DNA of 64,000 nt from a virus, in the IMG/VR virus record IMGVR_UViG_3300044981_000338, positions 62,001 to 126,000 of that record. One strand, given 5' to 3'. The notes under the pieces were generated by a model, which saw only the letters and a list, made by a program, of their open reading frames with translations, searched no databases and was not told the origin of the DNA. Positions 42,465-51,800 of the stretch are shown here, piece after piece. The position numbers and the translations under genes are program-made. The first letter of the stretch is position 1, and every line of letters begins with the position of its first letter.

Positions 42465-42796
42465 CGCGTCATGCTCCCAGTGAAGGTCCGACCCTTGAGC
42501 GCCTCGAGCTCGTCGAGCCGCTTCTTCTCCTGCTCGGCTTTCTCCTCGTCCGTCGCGCCCTCCCCAGAAGACTCGCCCAGCGTCGCGAGGTCGCGCGCGT
42601 GGTAGGACTTGGCAGCCTGGCTCACGGCCGCCTGCGCCATCTCGCAGACCTCCGCCGCCGTCCGCCTCGGGCCGGTCGTGAACGGGTACGCGTGAACGTT
42701 CTTCCCGTCCGCATCCTCGATCACCATGTCGACGTGGATGCCATCCGCGTCATGTACGACCGACCTTACGGTGCCTTGGAATGGCAGCTTGTACAT
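42461..42796 (-). CDS. Hypothetical protein, 111 aa
   Basis: Begins MYKLPFQGTVRSVVHDADGIHVDMVIEDADGKNVHAYPF, a small beta domain, then a helical C-terminal half with Ala and charged residues (EKAEQEKKRLDELEALKGRTF). It is the first gene of the fibre module, after a short non-coding gap with a terminator from the upstream unit. It overlaps the next gene by 4 bp. The function is unknown. Confidence 0.58.
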   Translation of the reverse strand: MYKLPFQGTVRSVVHDADGIHVDMVIEDADGKNVHAYPFTTGPRRTAAEVCEMAQAAVSQAAKSYHARDLATLGESSGEGATDEEKAEQEKKRLDELEALKGRTFTGSMTR

Positions 42797-42849
42797 GCGA
42801 AAAGGCTACCAGCTCCACAGGTGAATTGGCAACGCAGTCACTGGAGGCT

Positions 42850-42872
42850 AAAAAGAGGGCCCGCAGGCCCTC
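42850..42872 (-). terminator. Rho-independent terminator of the ThyX unit
   Basis: Reading the minus strand, GAGGGCC, a 4-nt loop and GGCCCTC (42866-42872 with 42855-42861) form a perfect 7-bp stem, followed by five T residues (A-run at 42850-42854). It lies 3 bp after the stop of the 93-residue gene. Confidence 0.88.
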
Positions 42873-42875
42873 CCC

Positions 42876-43157
42876 TCACTGGGCCACTACTTCTGCCTGG
42901 TGAAGTTCTTCTTCTAGTAAGTCCAGAGCCTTGGAGAGCTTGCCCTTGGACTCACCGTCAAGCTGGCCCACAGCGCGGGCAACGATGGTTGCAGCCCTGC
43001 GGAAGCCTTCTGCGTAGCGCTTGTCGCCCATCTTCTTGATGAGCGTTCTGACCTGGTCGAACGGGTCGGGCTCCGACGTCTTGGTAGGCGGCGGCTGCAG
43101 AGCGCTTGCTGCAGGAAGAGCGTGCCCGACTTGCCCATTCGACTTGGTCTTGTCCAT
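42876..43157 (-). CDS. Hypothetical protein, 93 aa
   Basis: Starts 3 bp after the ThyX stop, with ribosome binding site AAGGAG. Contains a Pro-rich N-terminus and a mostly helical remainder (DQVRTLIKKMGDKRYAEGFRRAATIVARAVGQL, then LSKALDLLEEELHQAEVVAQ). It is the last gene of the ThyX unit, followed by a terminator. No domain recognised. Confidence 0.6.
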   Translation of the reverse strand: MDKTKSNGQVGHALPAASALQPPPTKTSEPDPFDQVRTLIKKMGDKRYAEGFRRAATIVARAVGQLDGESKGKLSKALDLLEEELHQAEVVAQ

Positions 43158-43160
43158 GTT

Positions 43161-44045
43161 CTACTCCTTGTTCGCCCAGCCTGCGGGAAAGAGGTTCGCC
43201 CAACGCTCCCCACAGATGCGCCGCCACTTGCGGGCGAAACGCTGGATCTCGAGGTCGGCGTGGATATTGTCCCGCTCCTTGACGAACTTCATGATGGCCG
43301 CGGGATTTGTTGTCCAGATGAATGACGTCTCCGCCTGGTGCGGCAAGAAGCTCGAGGCGGCCTCGTAGATGCGCTTCTTGTCGAGGCTCGTCGGCGGCCT
43401 GCCGTAGTGCTGATGAAACGCTTCGCACTCCACCTGCACAGCGTCGAGGTAGTGCTCATAGGCCGACTGCATTGCTCGACGGAAGATGTCCTGCATCAAG
43501 CCGCGATGGTGGTCGGTGGCGTATTCGAACGCGGTCGACGTGTATTTTGGTGGCTCGATGAAGTAGCCGTAGTGGTGGGTGAAGCGGGTCGACTCCTGGC
43601 TCGGGTTGCCTTCTTCACTCCGGTCCGCACCGACGTAGTTGCGGATGATCTCGTGGCTAACCCGGCGACTGATGCCCGCGAAGAAGAAGCTCATCTTCGC
43701 GTGGTAGAGAATGCTGGCATGCGGGATGTCGCCTTGCTGCGTATTGGCGATGTACTCGGCGTTGCTCTTCCGCCCTGCCTTGTCCCCGAAGGAGTCGTAA
43801 CACTTTCGTCCCGCGAGCTCGACGAGCAGCTCGTTAGCGGTGAGCTCTCGGCCTGTCGCCTCATCGATGCCGCCGTGCGGGAAGAGCACCATGCCATCCT
43901 CGGCACCTTCCGGAATGCACTCTGGACGGTGCTCACGGACCCACTCCAGCATGCCCTCGACGCCCATCATCGACAGGCTCATTTCCGCGATGGGAATGAT
44001 GGTCGGGGCATCGGTGCCCCTCAAAATCGTAACTTTGTTTGCCAT
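43161..44045 (-). CDS. thyX: Flavin-dependent thymidylate synthase (ThyX)
   Basis: About 294 residues from ATG 44045 (ribosome binding site GGAGG). Regions typical of ThyX are present: an N-terminal strand, CYDSFG, the helix HAKMSFFFAGISRRVSHEIIR (115-135) and the signature tail SQESTRF (149-155), then C-terminal helices including EAASSFLPHQAETSFIWTTN. ThyX makes dTMP from dUMP with FAD and folate and would supply thymidine for DNA synthesis. The usual RHR triplet before the SxxSxR part is replaced by RNY plus an insertion (VGADRSEEGN), an unusual change in the FAD/dUMP loop. Confidence 0.88.
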   Translation of the reverse strand: MANKVTILRGTDAPTIIPIAEMSLSMMGVEGMLEWVREHRPECIPEGAEDGMVLFPHGGIDEATGRELTANELLVELAGRKCYDSFGDKAGRKSNAEYIANTQQGDIPHASILYHAKMSFFFAGISRRVSHEIIRNYVGADRSEEGNPSQESTRFTHHYGYFIEPPKYTSTAFEYATDHHRGLMQDIFRRAMQSAYEHYLDAVQVECEAFHQHYGRPPTSLDKKRIYEAASSFLPHQAETSFIWTTNPAAIMKFVKERDNIHADLEIQRFARKWRRICGERWANLFPAGWANKE

Positions 44046-44080
44046 GCTGACCTCCACGTGCGCGTGTCTGCGCCGTGGCG

Positions 44081-44089
44081 CTTATACCC
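44081..44089 (-). promoter_or_regulatory. Promoter-like element GGGTATAAG before thyX
   Basis: On the minus strand GGGTATAAG ends 36 bp before the ThyX ATG at 44045 and resembles the plus-strand GGCATAAG elements. An upstream TTGTGA could serve as a -35 box at a 19-bp spacing. The 100-bp gap 44046-44145 holds nothing else I can name besides the ribosome binding site GGAGG. Confidence 0.38.
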
Positions 44090-44145
44090 TGCGCACATAG
44101 GAACTTCACAACCTACCGCTGGCTCATCGGAAAGAGAAGCCAGTA

Positions 44146-44529
44146 CTACTCGAGGTCGAGTGGAGGTACATCCACGTTCCACTTCTTCTTCACGACGAAG
44201 GCGACGCTCGAGTAGGTCGACGATGCGAACCAGCCAGTGACCACGCCGAAGATGATGCGCGCGCCGGGTGTACTCGTGGCCACCTGAGGCAGCGGGTAGA
44301 AGACCATGATGCGCGCGAGGAGCGCACCTAGGAGGCACGGCAAGAAGGGAAGAACAAACTCTTCCCACACGCGCTCCTCCACCGTCAATGGCGTCGACTT
44401 CGAGAGAGAAGGCCAGATGGCCTCCACAAGACGGCGCACACCAAAAGAGACGATGACTAGAAAGAGGCTGAACAACCCGACTGCGGGTGTCAGTATGTTG
44501 GTCAGGTCGGCCAAGAGAGCAGCCTCCAC
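44146..44529 (-). CDS. Small membrane protein, holin-like
   Basis: A 127-residue protein with three hydrophobic spans (about 12-34, 59-77 and 90-112: PAVGLFSLFLVIVSFGV, FVLPFLPCLLGALLARIMVFY, IIFGVVTGWFASSTYSSVAFVV) and a short charged C-terminus (KKKWNVDVPPLDLE). Size and topology match class I holins, which form lethal membrane lesions at lysis. No endolysin gene is adjacent, so the role remains inference. It follows the tail spike gene by 12 bp. Confidence 0.55.
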   Translation of the reverse strand: MEAALLADLTNILTPAVGLFSLFLVIVSFGVRRLVEAIWPSLSKSTPLTVEERVWEEFVLPFLPCLLGALLARIMVFYPLPQVATSTPGARIIFGVVTGWFASSTYSSVAFVVKKKWNVDVPPLDLE

Positions 44530-44541
44530 ACAACCAGTATA

Positions 44542-47500
44542 CTACGGGCTCAGCAGGACGGCCTGGTTGAACATCATGTTCTGCCCACTGACGAGGTCCG
44601 TGCTGGCTGCATTTCCGAAGGCGGCGATGCCCGTCTCGACTCCCAGCAAGGGGTAGTCGCCCGGAGTACCGAGACCCGTAGGTGTGGTCGCGAGGTTGGC
44701 TGTGACCTGGATGTGCGCAAGAGATCCGTCCGCTGCCTTGAAGCACTTGTTGCCGAAGATCTCGAACCGAGGAACCTGCCCCTCAGCCCCGATGGCGATC
44801 TGCGCTCCATCCGAGAAGTTGCCCAGGCAGTAATTGTCTCGGATGGAGATCATCTGGTCCAGAACGGTGCTGTAGATTCCTGTGGTCTGGAAGATGCCGA
44901 TGATGCCCACGCCGCCGTTGTTGACGCAGCGGGTGCCGATGACTTGCACGTCCCCCATGTTCCAACCACCAAGCAGGATGCCTGCCCCTGCGTTGTTGGA
45001 GTATTCGCCGCCAAGGATCCTCAAGTTGTCCAGCGTCGCGCTGCTGCTCGAGCCGGTCGGAACAACGAGGCCGACGCCGGTGCTCAGAGCCTTGCAGTTG
45101 CGCAGCACGATCCCGTAGGACGCACTCACGGCGCCGTAGTTGATGTAGTAGCCCGTCTCAAGGTTCGAACCAGAGCCTGGACGGAAGTACGACGAATAAC
45201 AATGCACCAGCTCAACGCCGGACATGGGCTGGATGCCGAAGACGCCGTTGGTTGCCCACCGCGTTGTCCCAGACCCTGCAATGCCCTGGATGACCACGTT
45301 CTCGAGGGTGGCGTTGACCTCTCCTGAAATGCCGAACGTACTGTCGATGTTGAGTCGATAGTTCGGCGCAGCACCGCTGCCCGTGGTCACGTAGTTGCTG
45401 AACCTGACGTTCTTGATCTTCGTCGACGTGGACCGGCTAAGCGTGGTCGGTGTAGGAGGCAGCTCGAAGCGCACGTCGCACGCACTCGACTGCTGGTTGA
45501 ACGCAGAGAACGAGACGTTGTCCATCTCGAAGCCGAGGTCTCCTGGAATGAAGAAGCCGGAGAACCCGATCGAGAAGGTGAACTGACCCCAGTCCGCTGC
45601 GGAGAAGGTGTTGCCTACGGCCAGCCCTGCAGAGACGGTCTGCGCATTGCCTCCATGCTGGGTGCCCGTGAAGTTGGTGTTTCGGATCCGGATGACCTGC
45701 GCACAGATGAATCCCGGCGAGAAGGCACTGGCGGCCAGCGGCGACAACCAGTTGCAGTTGTCCATCGTGACCGTGCCGATGTTGGTCAGGTGCGCGAGGT
45801 TCGTGTTCCCCGGCGCCACGGGGCTGATGTAAAACAAGATGGAGTTGGCGAGCGACGTCACTACGGTCGCGTTGCACTTCTCCCAGGTGACGTCGGTAAC
45901 CGTGAAGACGCTCGCCGGTTCCGCTGCCCCCGTGATGGCAATGAGCCCCGTGTTGTACTGGAGGTCGCTGGTGAGCGTCGCCGTACCACCAAGGATGTAC
46001 GCGCAGTCCCGGAAGCGAACGTTGCTTACCGTACCGCCTGAAGCACCGTTCGGACCCATGACCACTGGGGCTGTTCCATCCGAGCACCAGAAGAAGCACT
46101 CGTCGAAGAAGAACCCGCTGTGGACCAGGCCATCACCAAGCTCGACGAAGACACCTGCATTGGCCGCCGTGAGCACACGGAACGTGCAGCGCTGCGCATG
46201 GAAGCTGATGCCTCCAGGCAGAAGACCTGGGTTGGCGACCAAGATAGCGAGGTCCACAAGGACCATATCGGTGAGCCGAACGCCGCCCAGCAAGCACTCG
46301 ACCGCAACGCCTCCTGAAGCCGTGCTGGTCATCGTCATGCTGCGCAAGTCGATGACGCCCGCAGTGCCCATGACCAGAAGGTCGCCGACCCCTACGTTCA
46401 AGAAGGTCGTGTACGCGTGGTGCCCTTCGATGACGAGGTTGCCCGTCACCGTGTAGGTGTTGTTCATCGTGTACGTGCCAGACTTGACGGAAATGTGCCC
46501 AGAAGCGGCACCCGAGGCGACGTAGAAGGCGATGGCGTGATCCAGCCCGAGCGCTCCGTTGAAGTCCCCGAAGGTGTTCACTCCATCGCCGACCGTGCAG
46601 CTCCAGCGTGCATTCAGCTTCTTCAGAAGGGAATCGGGAGACGTCAGCGAACCCGCCGTCGGAAGCTGCTCGAGAGTCCGTACCCACTGGTCCCCTTCGG
46701 ACGCCGTGGCCGACGTCAGAGGAATGGCGGCAACGAAGTGCGTCGGGGGTGTGAGATTGCCGTCCTCGAGAAACAGCGTCCCGTTCGGCACGCCGAAAGC
46801 GCCGCCGCCCGTAGGCTGGAGGTAGCTGCCGGAGATGATGCCGGGGTGGACGGTGCCCGTGGGGTCATCGAGCAGCTGGTGAAGAATGAGCGCGTGGATC
46901 GTGTTGTCACGCGTGAGCGTCAGAACGGACCGAGTCGGCGAGCCCGAGTCGTTGGGGTCGACCGAGAAGGTCATGAGGGGGCTCTGCGCGAGCCTCGTAC
47001 CGTCCGGCGTGGTGAAGATGCTGGCCGAGAGTGATGTGACGGTCGCGCCCACTACACCTGGCGTCGAGACCTGCTTGACGAAGTCCTCGAAGTCCGCCGT
47101 ATCTCCGCGGCCAAGTCGGTCAGCAAAGAAGGCGTCCGCCGGCAGCGTGGCGAGGTTGGTTCGACTCCCGTAGTAGACGCGGTACGTCGCACCTGTCGGG
47201 ATGGAGAGGTTGAGCGTGAGCGTCACGTTGCCTGCGGAGAAGCCACCGCCCACAGAGCCACCCGAGATACTCGCAACGACGATCTTCGCACCCCCGACCT
47301 GGATGTCGTTGTCGTTCGCGTCGGTGATCTGAAAGAGTTCGGTCAGCGGTGTGAAAGCCGAGATGCCGAGGAAGATGCCGGGGCCGACAAGCGTGACGCT
47401 CGGGGTGGGGCTACCGGTAGGACCGACATTCGCTGTTACCGTGACTTCTGCGAGGTCCCGATGCAGCAAGTCGTCGATGAAGTCCGTGTTCGTCGCCAGC

Positions 47501-47691
47501 GCCTGGCTGGCGCGGTTTGCATCTGCGCTCGTCGCGTCCTCTCCGAAGGCCACGAAGTAGGTGCCGGCGTTCGGTCCACCCGACTTCTGCCCATCAGCAA
47601 ACGCCGGCGTGCCGGAGACGGCATTGTTGATGTAGTCGTACCCGGCAGGCAGTCCGCCGAAATAGGAAGGAGTCGTCAGTCGATGGAACAT
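44542..47691 (-). CDS. Tail spike with right-handed beta-helix domain
   Basis: A 1049-residue protein. The N-terminal about 380 residues look like an attachment region with Ser/Thr/Gly-rich beta strands. From about 385 on, the repeating pattern of short strands, Asn and Gly turns (for example SGHISVKSGTYTMNNTYTVTGNLVIEGHHAYTTF, GVIDLRSMTMTSTASGG, SNVRFRDCAYILGG) is typical of right-handed parallel beta-helices used by phage tail spikes to bind or cut surface polysaccharide. The C-terminal part (about 860-1049) ends with the helix again and a short cap. Trimer formation and enzymatic activity are inferred; no catalytic triad was identified. Confidence 0.72.
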   Translation of the reverse strand: MFHRLTTPSYFGGLPAGYDYINNAVSGTPAFADGQKSGGPNAGTYFVAFGEDATSADANRASQALATNTDFIDDLLHRDLAEVTVTANVGPTGSPTPSVTLVGPGIFLGISAFTPLTELFQITDANDNDIQVGGAKIVVASISGGSVGGGFSAGNVTLTLNLSIPTGATYRVYYGSRTNLATLPADAFFADRLGRGDTADFEDFVKQVSTPGVVGATVTSLSASIFTTPDGTRLAQSPLMTFSVDPNDSGSPTRSVLTLTRDNTIHALILHQLLDDPTGTVHPGIISGSYLQPTGGGAFGVPNGTLFLEDGNLTPPTHFVAAIPLTSATASEGDQWVRTLEQLPTAGSLTSPDSLLKKLNARWSCTVGDGVNTFGDFNGALGLDHAIAFYVASGAASGHISVKSGTYTMNNTYTVTGNLVIEGHHAYTTFLNVGVGDLLVMGTAGVIDLRSMTMTSTASGGVAVECLLGGVRLTDMVLVDLAILVANPGLLPGGISFHAQRCTFRVLTAANAGVFVELGDGLVHSGFFFDECFFWCSDGTAPVVMGPNGASGGTVSNVRFRDCAYILGGTATLTSDLQYNTGLIAITGAAEPASVFTVTDVTWEKCNATVVTSLANSILFYISPVAPGNTNLAHLTNIGTVTMDNCNWLSPLAASAFSPGFICAQVIRIRNTNFTGTQHGGNAQTVSAGLAVGNTFSAADWGQFTFSIGFSGFFIPGDLGFEMDNVSFSAFNQQSSACDVRFELPPTPTTLSRSTSTKIKNVRFSNYVTTGSGAAPNYRLNIDSTFGISGEVNATLENVVIQGIAGSGTTRWATNGVFGIQPMSGVELVHCYSSYFRPGSGSNLETGYYINYGAVSASYGIVLRNCKALSTGVGLVVPTGSSSSATLDNLRILGGEYSNNAGAGILLGGWNMGDVQVIGTRCVNNGGVGIIGIFQTTGIYSTVLDQMISIRDNYCLGNFSDGAQIAIGAEGQVPRFEIFGNKCFKAADGSLAHIQVTANLATTPTGLGTPGDYPLLGVETGIAAFGNAASTDLVSGQNMMFNQAVLLSP

Positions 47692-47693
47692 GG

Positions 47694-48341
47694 TTAGAAC
47701 CTCACCGTCCAGGCGACCTCGAAGTCGAAGGCGTTGGTCTTGGAGATAGTATCGAACGTGTCAAACGCGACACCTGTGTTGTTGAACACGTTGGGGTTCG
47801 CTGCAGAAGTGAAGAGCATGACTTCGGAGAGAGGCACCGTCAGAAAGGGCGAGTAGCTGACGTCGGTCTGCCCGAAGAGGATGCTGAAGGTCACCTCCGT
47901 GGCCGTGGCGTGCGTAGCTGGTGCCTGCACCTGGCCCAGCCAGACATCTCCACCAAGACCTGGGTAGGGGTTCGAGGAGCCGCTGATGCGCACGGGGCGC
48001 TCGAGTACCGTAACCGTGGGGTCGGTGTCGGTCTGCAGGTTCGAGCCGGGGTACGCCGTACTGAGGGGAGGGGAGTTGGCCGTCGTCAGAGCCAGCTGCC
48101 GCGTACCGCCGATGCCGAGACCCATATACTTGATGCGGTCGTTTCGCTCGGGTGTGTCCGGACCGAACGACACGTAAGCGATGAGGCTCGCCAAATACTC
48201 CCGCCCGAGGTTCAGCCAGATGTTGTGGCCCGCGCGTCGAGCGACAATCTTGCCGCGTTCTCGGGCGATCAGAACGAGGTTGTTTCGAACCTCGACGGTC
48301 GCTCCTCGCCGCACCCCCAGCCGCATCCTCTGTTTCCTCAT
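47694..48341 (-). CDS. Virion structural protein, 215 aa
   Basis: Starts MRKQRMRLGVRRGATVEVRNNLVLIARERGK, a basic N-terminus followed by a beta-rich body (IKYMGLGIGGTRQLAL, VTVLERPVRISGS, VTFSILFGQTDVSYSPFLTVPL) typical of baseplate or fibre-attachment proteins. It lies between the tail spike and the pyrophosphatase-like gene, overlapping the latter by 4 bp. A role linking spike to baseplate is plausible. Confidence 0.6.
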   Translation of the reverse strand: MRKQRMRLGVRRGATVEVRNNLVLIARERGKIVARRAGHNIWLNLGREYLASLIAYVSFGPDTPERNDRIKYMGLGIGGTRQLALTTANSPPLSTAYPGSNLQTDTDPTVTVLERPVRISGSSNPYPGLGGDVWLGQVQAPATHATATEVTFSILFGQTDVSYSPFLTVPLSEVMLFTSAANPNVFNNTGVAFDTFDTISKTNAFDFEVAWTVRF

Positions 48342-48823
48342 GAAGCGCTCCCGACTATGTTACCGAGTTCCTCGAAGAAGGACGACTGCATCACCGACGA
48401 AATCTTGGTGAGCTTCTTCTTCGACGCAATGAGCTCCTTCAGGCGCTCGATGGTGACCTTCGAGATGGGACCGAGGAACTTCGGGTCGTTGTAGTGCTTC
48501 AAGTAGCCCTTGCGGGCATGGGCTTCGTCTTTGAAACCCAGCATGACCTTGTCCTCGTCGAAACCAGTACCGTCGCTCTTGTGCTGGTGCACCACGTACG
48601 CGTGAGGCGCGTCCTTGTGAGGACCCACATAGGCGTCGACTTCCTCGCCGTCGGCGCCTCGCGTGCCCCGTATGTAACCGTAGGGGTGCTTCATCACAGT
48701 GCGCCAAGGCTTGCCGTCCTTGTCCACGCCCGAACGCATCGAGCCCTTGCGGTTCTCAATCGCAATGGGAATGCCTTGGTGCTCGGTGTGCCCTTGGAGC
48801 TTGTGTTCTTCTTGTGCAGGCAT
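48338..48823 (-). CDS. Inorganic pyrophosphatase-like (InPase) domain protein
   Basis: A 161-residue protein from ATG 48823 (MPAQEEHKLQGHTEHQG). It shows the pattern IAIENRKGSMRSG, WRTVMKHPYGYIRGTRGADGEEVDAYVGP, AYVVHQHK and FDEDKVMLGFKDEAHARKGYLKHY, which matches the pyrophosphatase-like domain found in large phage polyvalent proteins. In that family the domain is thought to act on nucleotides or phosphate groups during infection. Here it stands alone between virion genes, which is unusual. Start follows the upstream TAG by 2 bp. Confidence 0.72.
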   Translation of the reverse strand: MPAQEEHKLQGHTEHQGIPIAIENRKGSMRSGVDKDGKPWRTVMKHPYGYIRGTRGADGEEVDAYVGPHKDAPHAYVVHQHKSDGTGFDEDKVMLGFKDEAHARKGYLKHYNDPKFLGPISKVTIERLKELIASKKKLTKISSVMQSSFFEELGNIVGSAS

Positions 48824-48825
48824 GG

Positions 48826-51800
48826 CTACATCACCCGGAACGAGCAGTATGTGCCTGCTGCCAGCGTGTCGTCGAACGTCCACGGCACCGAGATCCCGGT
48901 TTCCACCAGGACACTATCCCATGCGACGGCAACGTCACTCAAGCCAGTGGGAACGATGAAGGCCGTGAGCACATCTCCCGGCACGACGACGATGCTGACC
49001 GGAACTGTCAAAGCCACACTGCTCGACGCAGTAAAAGCCTGGGTCTCGACAGTCGTACCGTTCTTTTTGATGACGAGGTCGTAAGTGTTCGGCGTCGTCG
49101 GGTGCGGGATGACAACTTGCAATGTGAGCGAGTTGATGGTGCCGCCGGGAGAGGGGACCGTCACGGGCCCTTCTACCTGTAGCCCGGCACCAGGGATGAG
49201 CACCTGCGCGCCAGCGCTGAAGTAGATCATGTCGGCCGTGTACACCGGCACGTCGAACTGGAAGAGCGAGTCGTACGTCACAACCGTCGGACTCGCAAAC
49301 GTCGTGCAGATGGTGCCGATGATGAAGTCTTCCGGGCACAGGTAGTTCTTGTCGAAGCCCCAGACGATGGGGTAGTTAGGCGTCGGGTACGTCGGAGGCG
49401 ACAGCGGGTCTGCGTTGTGGTCGTACTGGCTGCGCCAGCCACCACCTGCAGGCCGCGGCTGGTCGAACATCGTGGCAACGCCCTTGGTGCCGTCGAAGCA
49501 CGCGCCATCGAAGATGAGCAGCGTGCCCGACAAGTCGACCTCGTCCGAGACGCTGATGTCCGTGTCACTGATGGACAGAAGAACGACGAAGACCGGGTAC
49601 GTGTACGTTGGCTTGATGCGCAGGACAAAGCTTCGCGCAAAGAGCAACGCCTGAAGGTCGAACGCCGCGCTATCGACCCTCATCAAGAACTTGAAGTACT
49701 TCTCGACCTCGAAGAAGACTCCCTGCTCGAGGTAGCCGTGGAACCAGGTCGGGTTGTTCACCCAGTCCGAGATCTCCACACCGGTGACAAGGGGAGCGAA
49801 CTGCTGCACTGTGTCGCCGATGGCGTAAGGCGCACCCGTTGCCGGATTGGTCTCGAGAGCCAGGACCTTCGGGTAGGTGTACGCACGAACGATGGTCGTG
49901 TCGGCTAGATCCTGGACGAGGATCTGTCCCGTCGTCACCGTGAAGTCGTTCCGTATGCCGACGATGGTTCCTGCTTCTTCTGCGAAAGGCAGCCCAAGCA
50001 GGATCTGCGAGCCGGCGCGCAGGTTGAAGACCGTGGGTCCGTTGAAGTAGGCGTACCAGAGACCACGCACCGCCGAGAGGTAGTCGACGTTCGACGGCAG
50101 CTGTGAGAGCTGGTCGAGCGTGAAGTCCGCAGGGATGCCGAAGTTGTTCTGGATGCGCGTGCTGTTATCGAGGTAGCTCGTCTCCGCCCACAGCTGCGCC
50201 GGCGGAAGCTGCGCCTGCCAGACATCGGGCCCACCTGCGCCAGTAGGCACGGGCGTGACGAAACGCAGGCAAGACTGACCACGGAAGGAGTCGAAGAAGA
50301 AGTCGACGTTACGGCGCAAGACCTGCGTGTCGTCCGTGCTGACGATGGTCTGCTGCAAGAGGGGCACGTCAACGATGAGGGGGTCGAGCGGCATGTACTT
50401 GCGCCGCAGAATGCTCTTCAGAAAGACCGCGTAGGTCCCTGGCGTAGCCAAGTAGAAGCCCACGTTCGTTGCATCGACCGGCAAACTTTGTGTCAGTACG
50501 GAAGAAGAACCCAACGCGGGGCCCGTCACTTCCAACAGCGTGTTGGACGCAATGTTCAGGACCTCGTAGGTAACGATGTCACCCTGCTCACAGAGGCCGT
50601 TCCAGAAGTCCAGGTCAGGAGACGTAACCGTTCCCGATATGCTCCAGGCCACATCGACTGGCACAGGCAGTGGGTCTCGAAGAGTCACACGCTGGAAGGG
50701 CCACGTGTCAGACGGGCCGTCGACCACGCTCGCGATGCGATAGGCCACACCGTCAATGCACAAGAAGTCGTTCAGCTCGATGTCGAGGAACTGGAGGCTT
50801 TTCTCGGTACGGTAGGTGCTTACCGTGGCAACGCCAGCGCCTCCCGTACCTTGCGGAGGCGCATTCACTGAACCAGGTACAAAAAGCGGGCAGGATGACG
50901 TTGAGAGGATCGTGAACGGGAAGGGGGCGTCGATGCGCAAGTGCGTGACCGTACCAGCGCGGTTGAGGATCGAGCGCACCGCAATCCGCGTGTCGATCTG
51001 CGCGAAGATGGACTGCAGCGTCGCGAGAAGCTGCGCCGCTGTGTAAGGGTCCTGCGCCACGAACGAGATGACGGTCGGTGCCCCAAGTACAGCAAGCTGG
51101 ATGTCGAGGTGCGTGCTGGCAATGCCGCTGATGCCTCCTGGCGTGGGAATGTCGACCGATTCCACACCGCCGAAGACGGCGCGCACCGTCGACTGCTCGA
51201 GCAGGAGGGGCGACTCCTGCATCAAGAGGTCGTAGTGCAACCACTTCCTCTGGAACGTGCGCTGGATGTCGCGCAGGCTCTTCGAGTAGTCGACCTGCCA
51301 GAGGTTGAGCAGCTCGGCCGCCGCAACCTGGGCCATCCCCTGCCAGAAGGTGGTGATGCGCTCCTTGCCCTCTACGAGGTTCCAGAAGTTCGAGAGGTAG
51401 TTCCAGACGAACGTGAGGTCGGGGGTGCATCCGCGCGCGACGGAGGACTCGACGACGTTGACGAGCGTAGTTTCTGGGAGAGAGTGAAGAACGCCGTCGA
51501 AGACGACCAAGTCGAAGAGGTAGATGCCCGGCACGTCCGGGTAGAACGTGGGTTTCGGACTCGTCGGCGTGTTGAGGCCGTTCTGTGGGAGGTACTTGAA
51601 CGGCGTGTTCGTCGAGAGGCTGTCAGGAAGCAGGAACTCGGTGATCTGGACGTAGAACCCGTGGCCGTCGGTGCCCGTACCGGAGATGTCGTAAGGGTTG
51701 CCGCCCACAACGATGACATCGTTCGCCAGGATGGGGTGTGTACTGTTCAGCGTCTCCAGCGAGGCGGAGTAGAGGCGGTCGGTGAACCCCGTCGGCACCA

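Noticed and set aside
44146-44529. A lysis cassette
   Set aside because: Only a holin-like membrane protein is seen; no endolysin or spanin genes are adjacent, so a complete cassette cannot be claimed.
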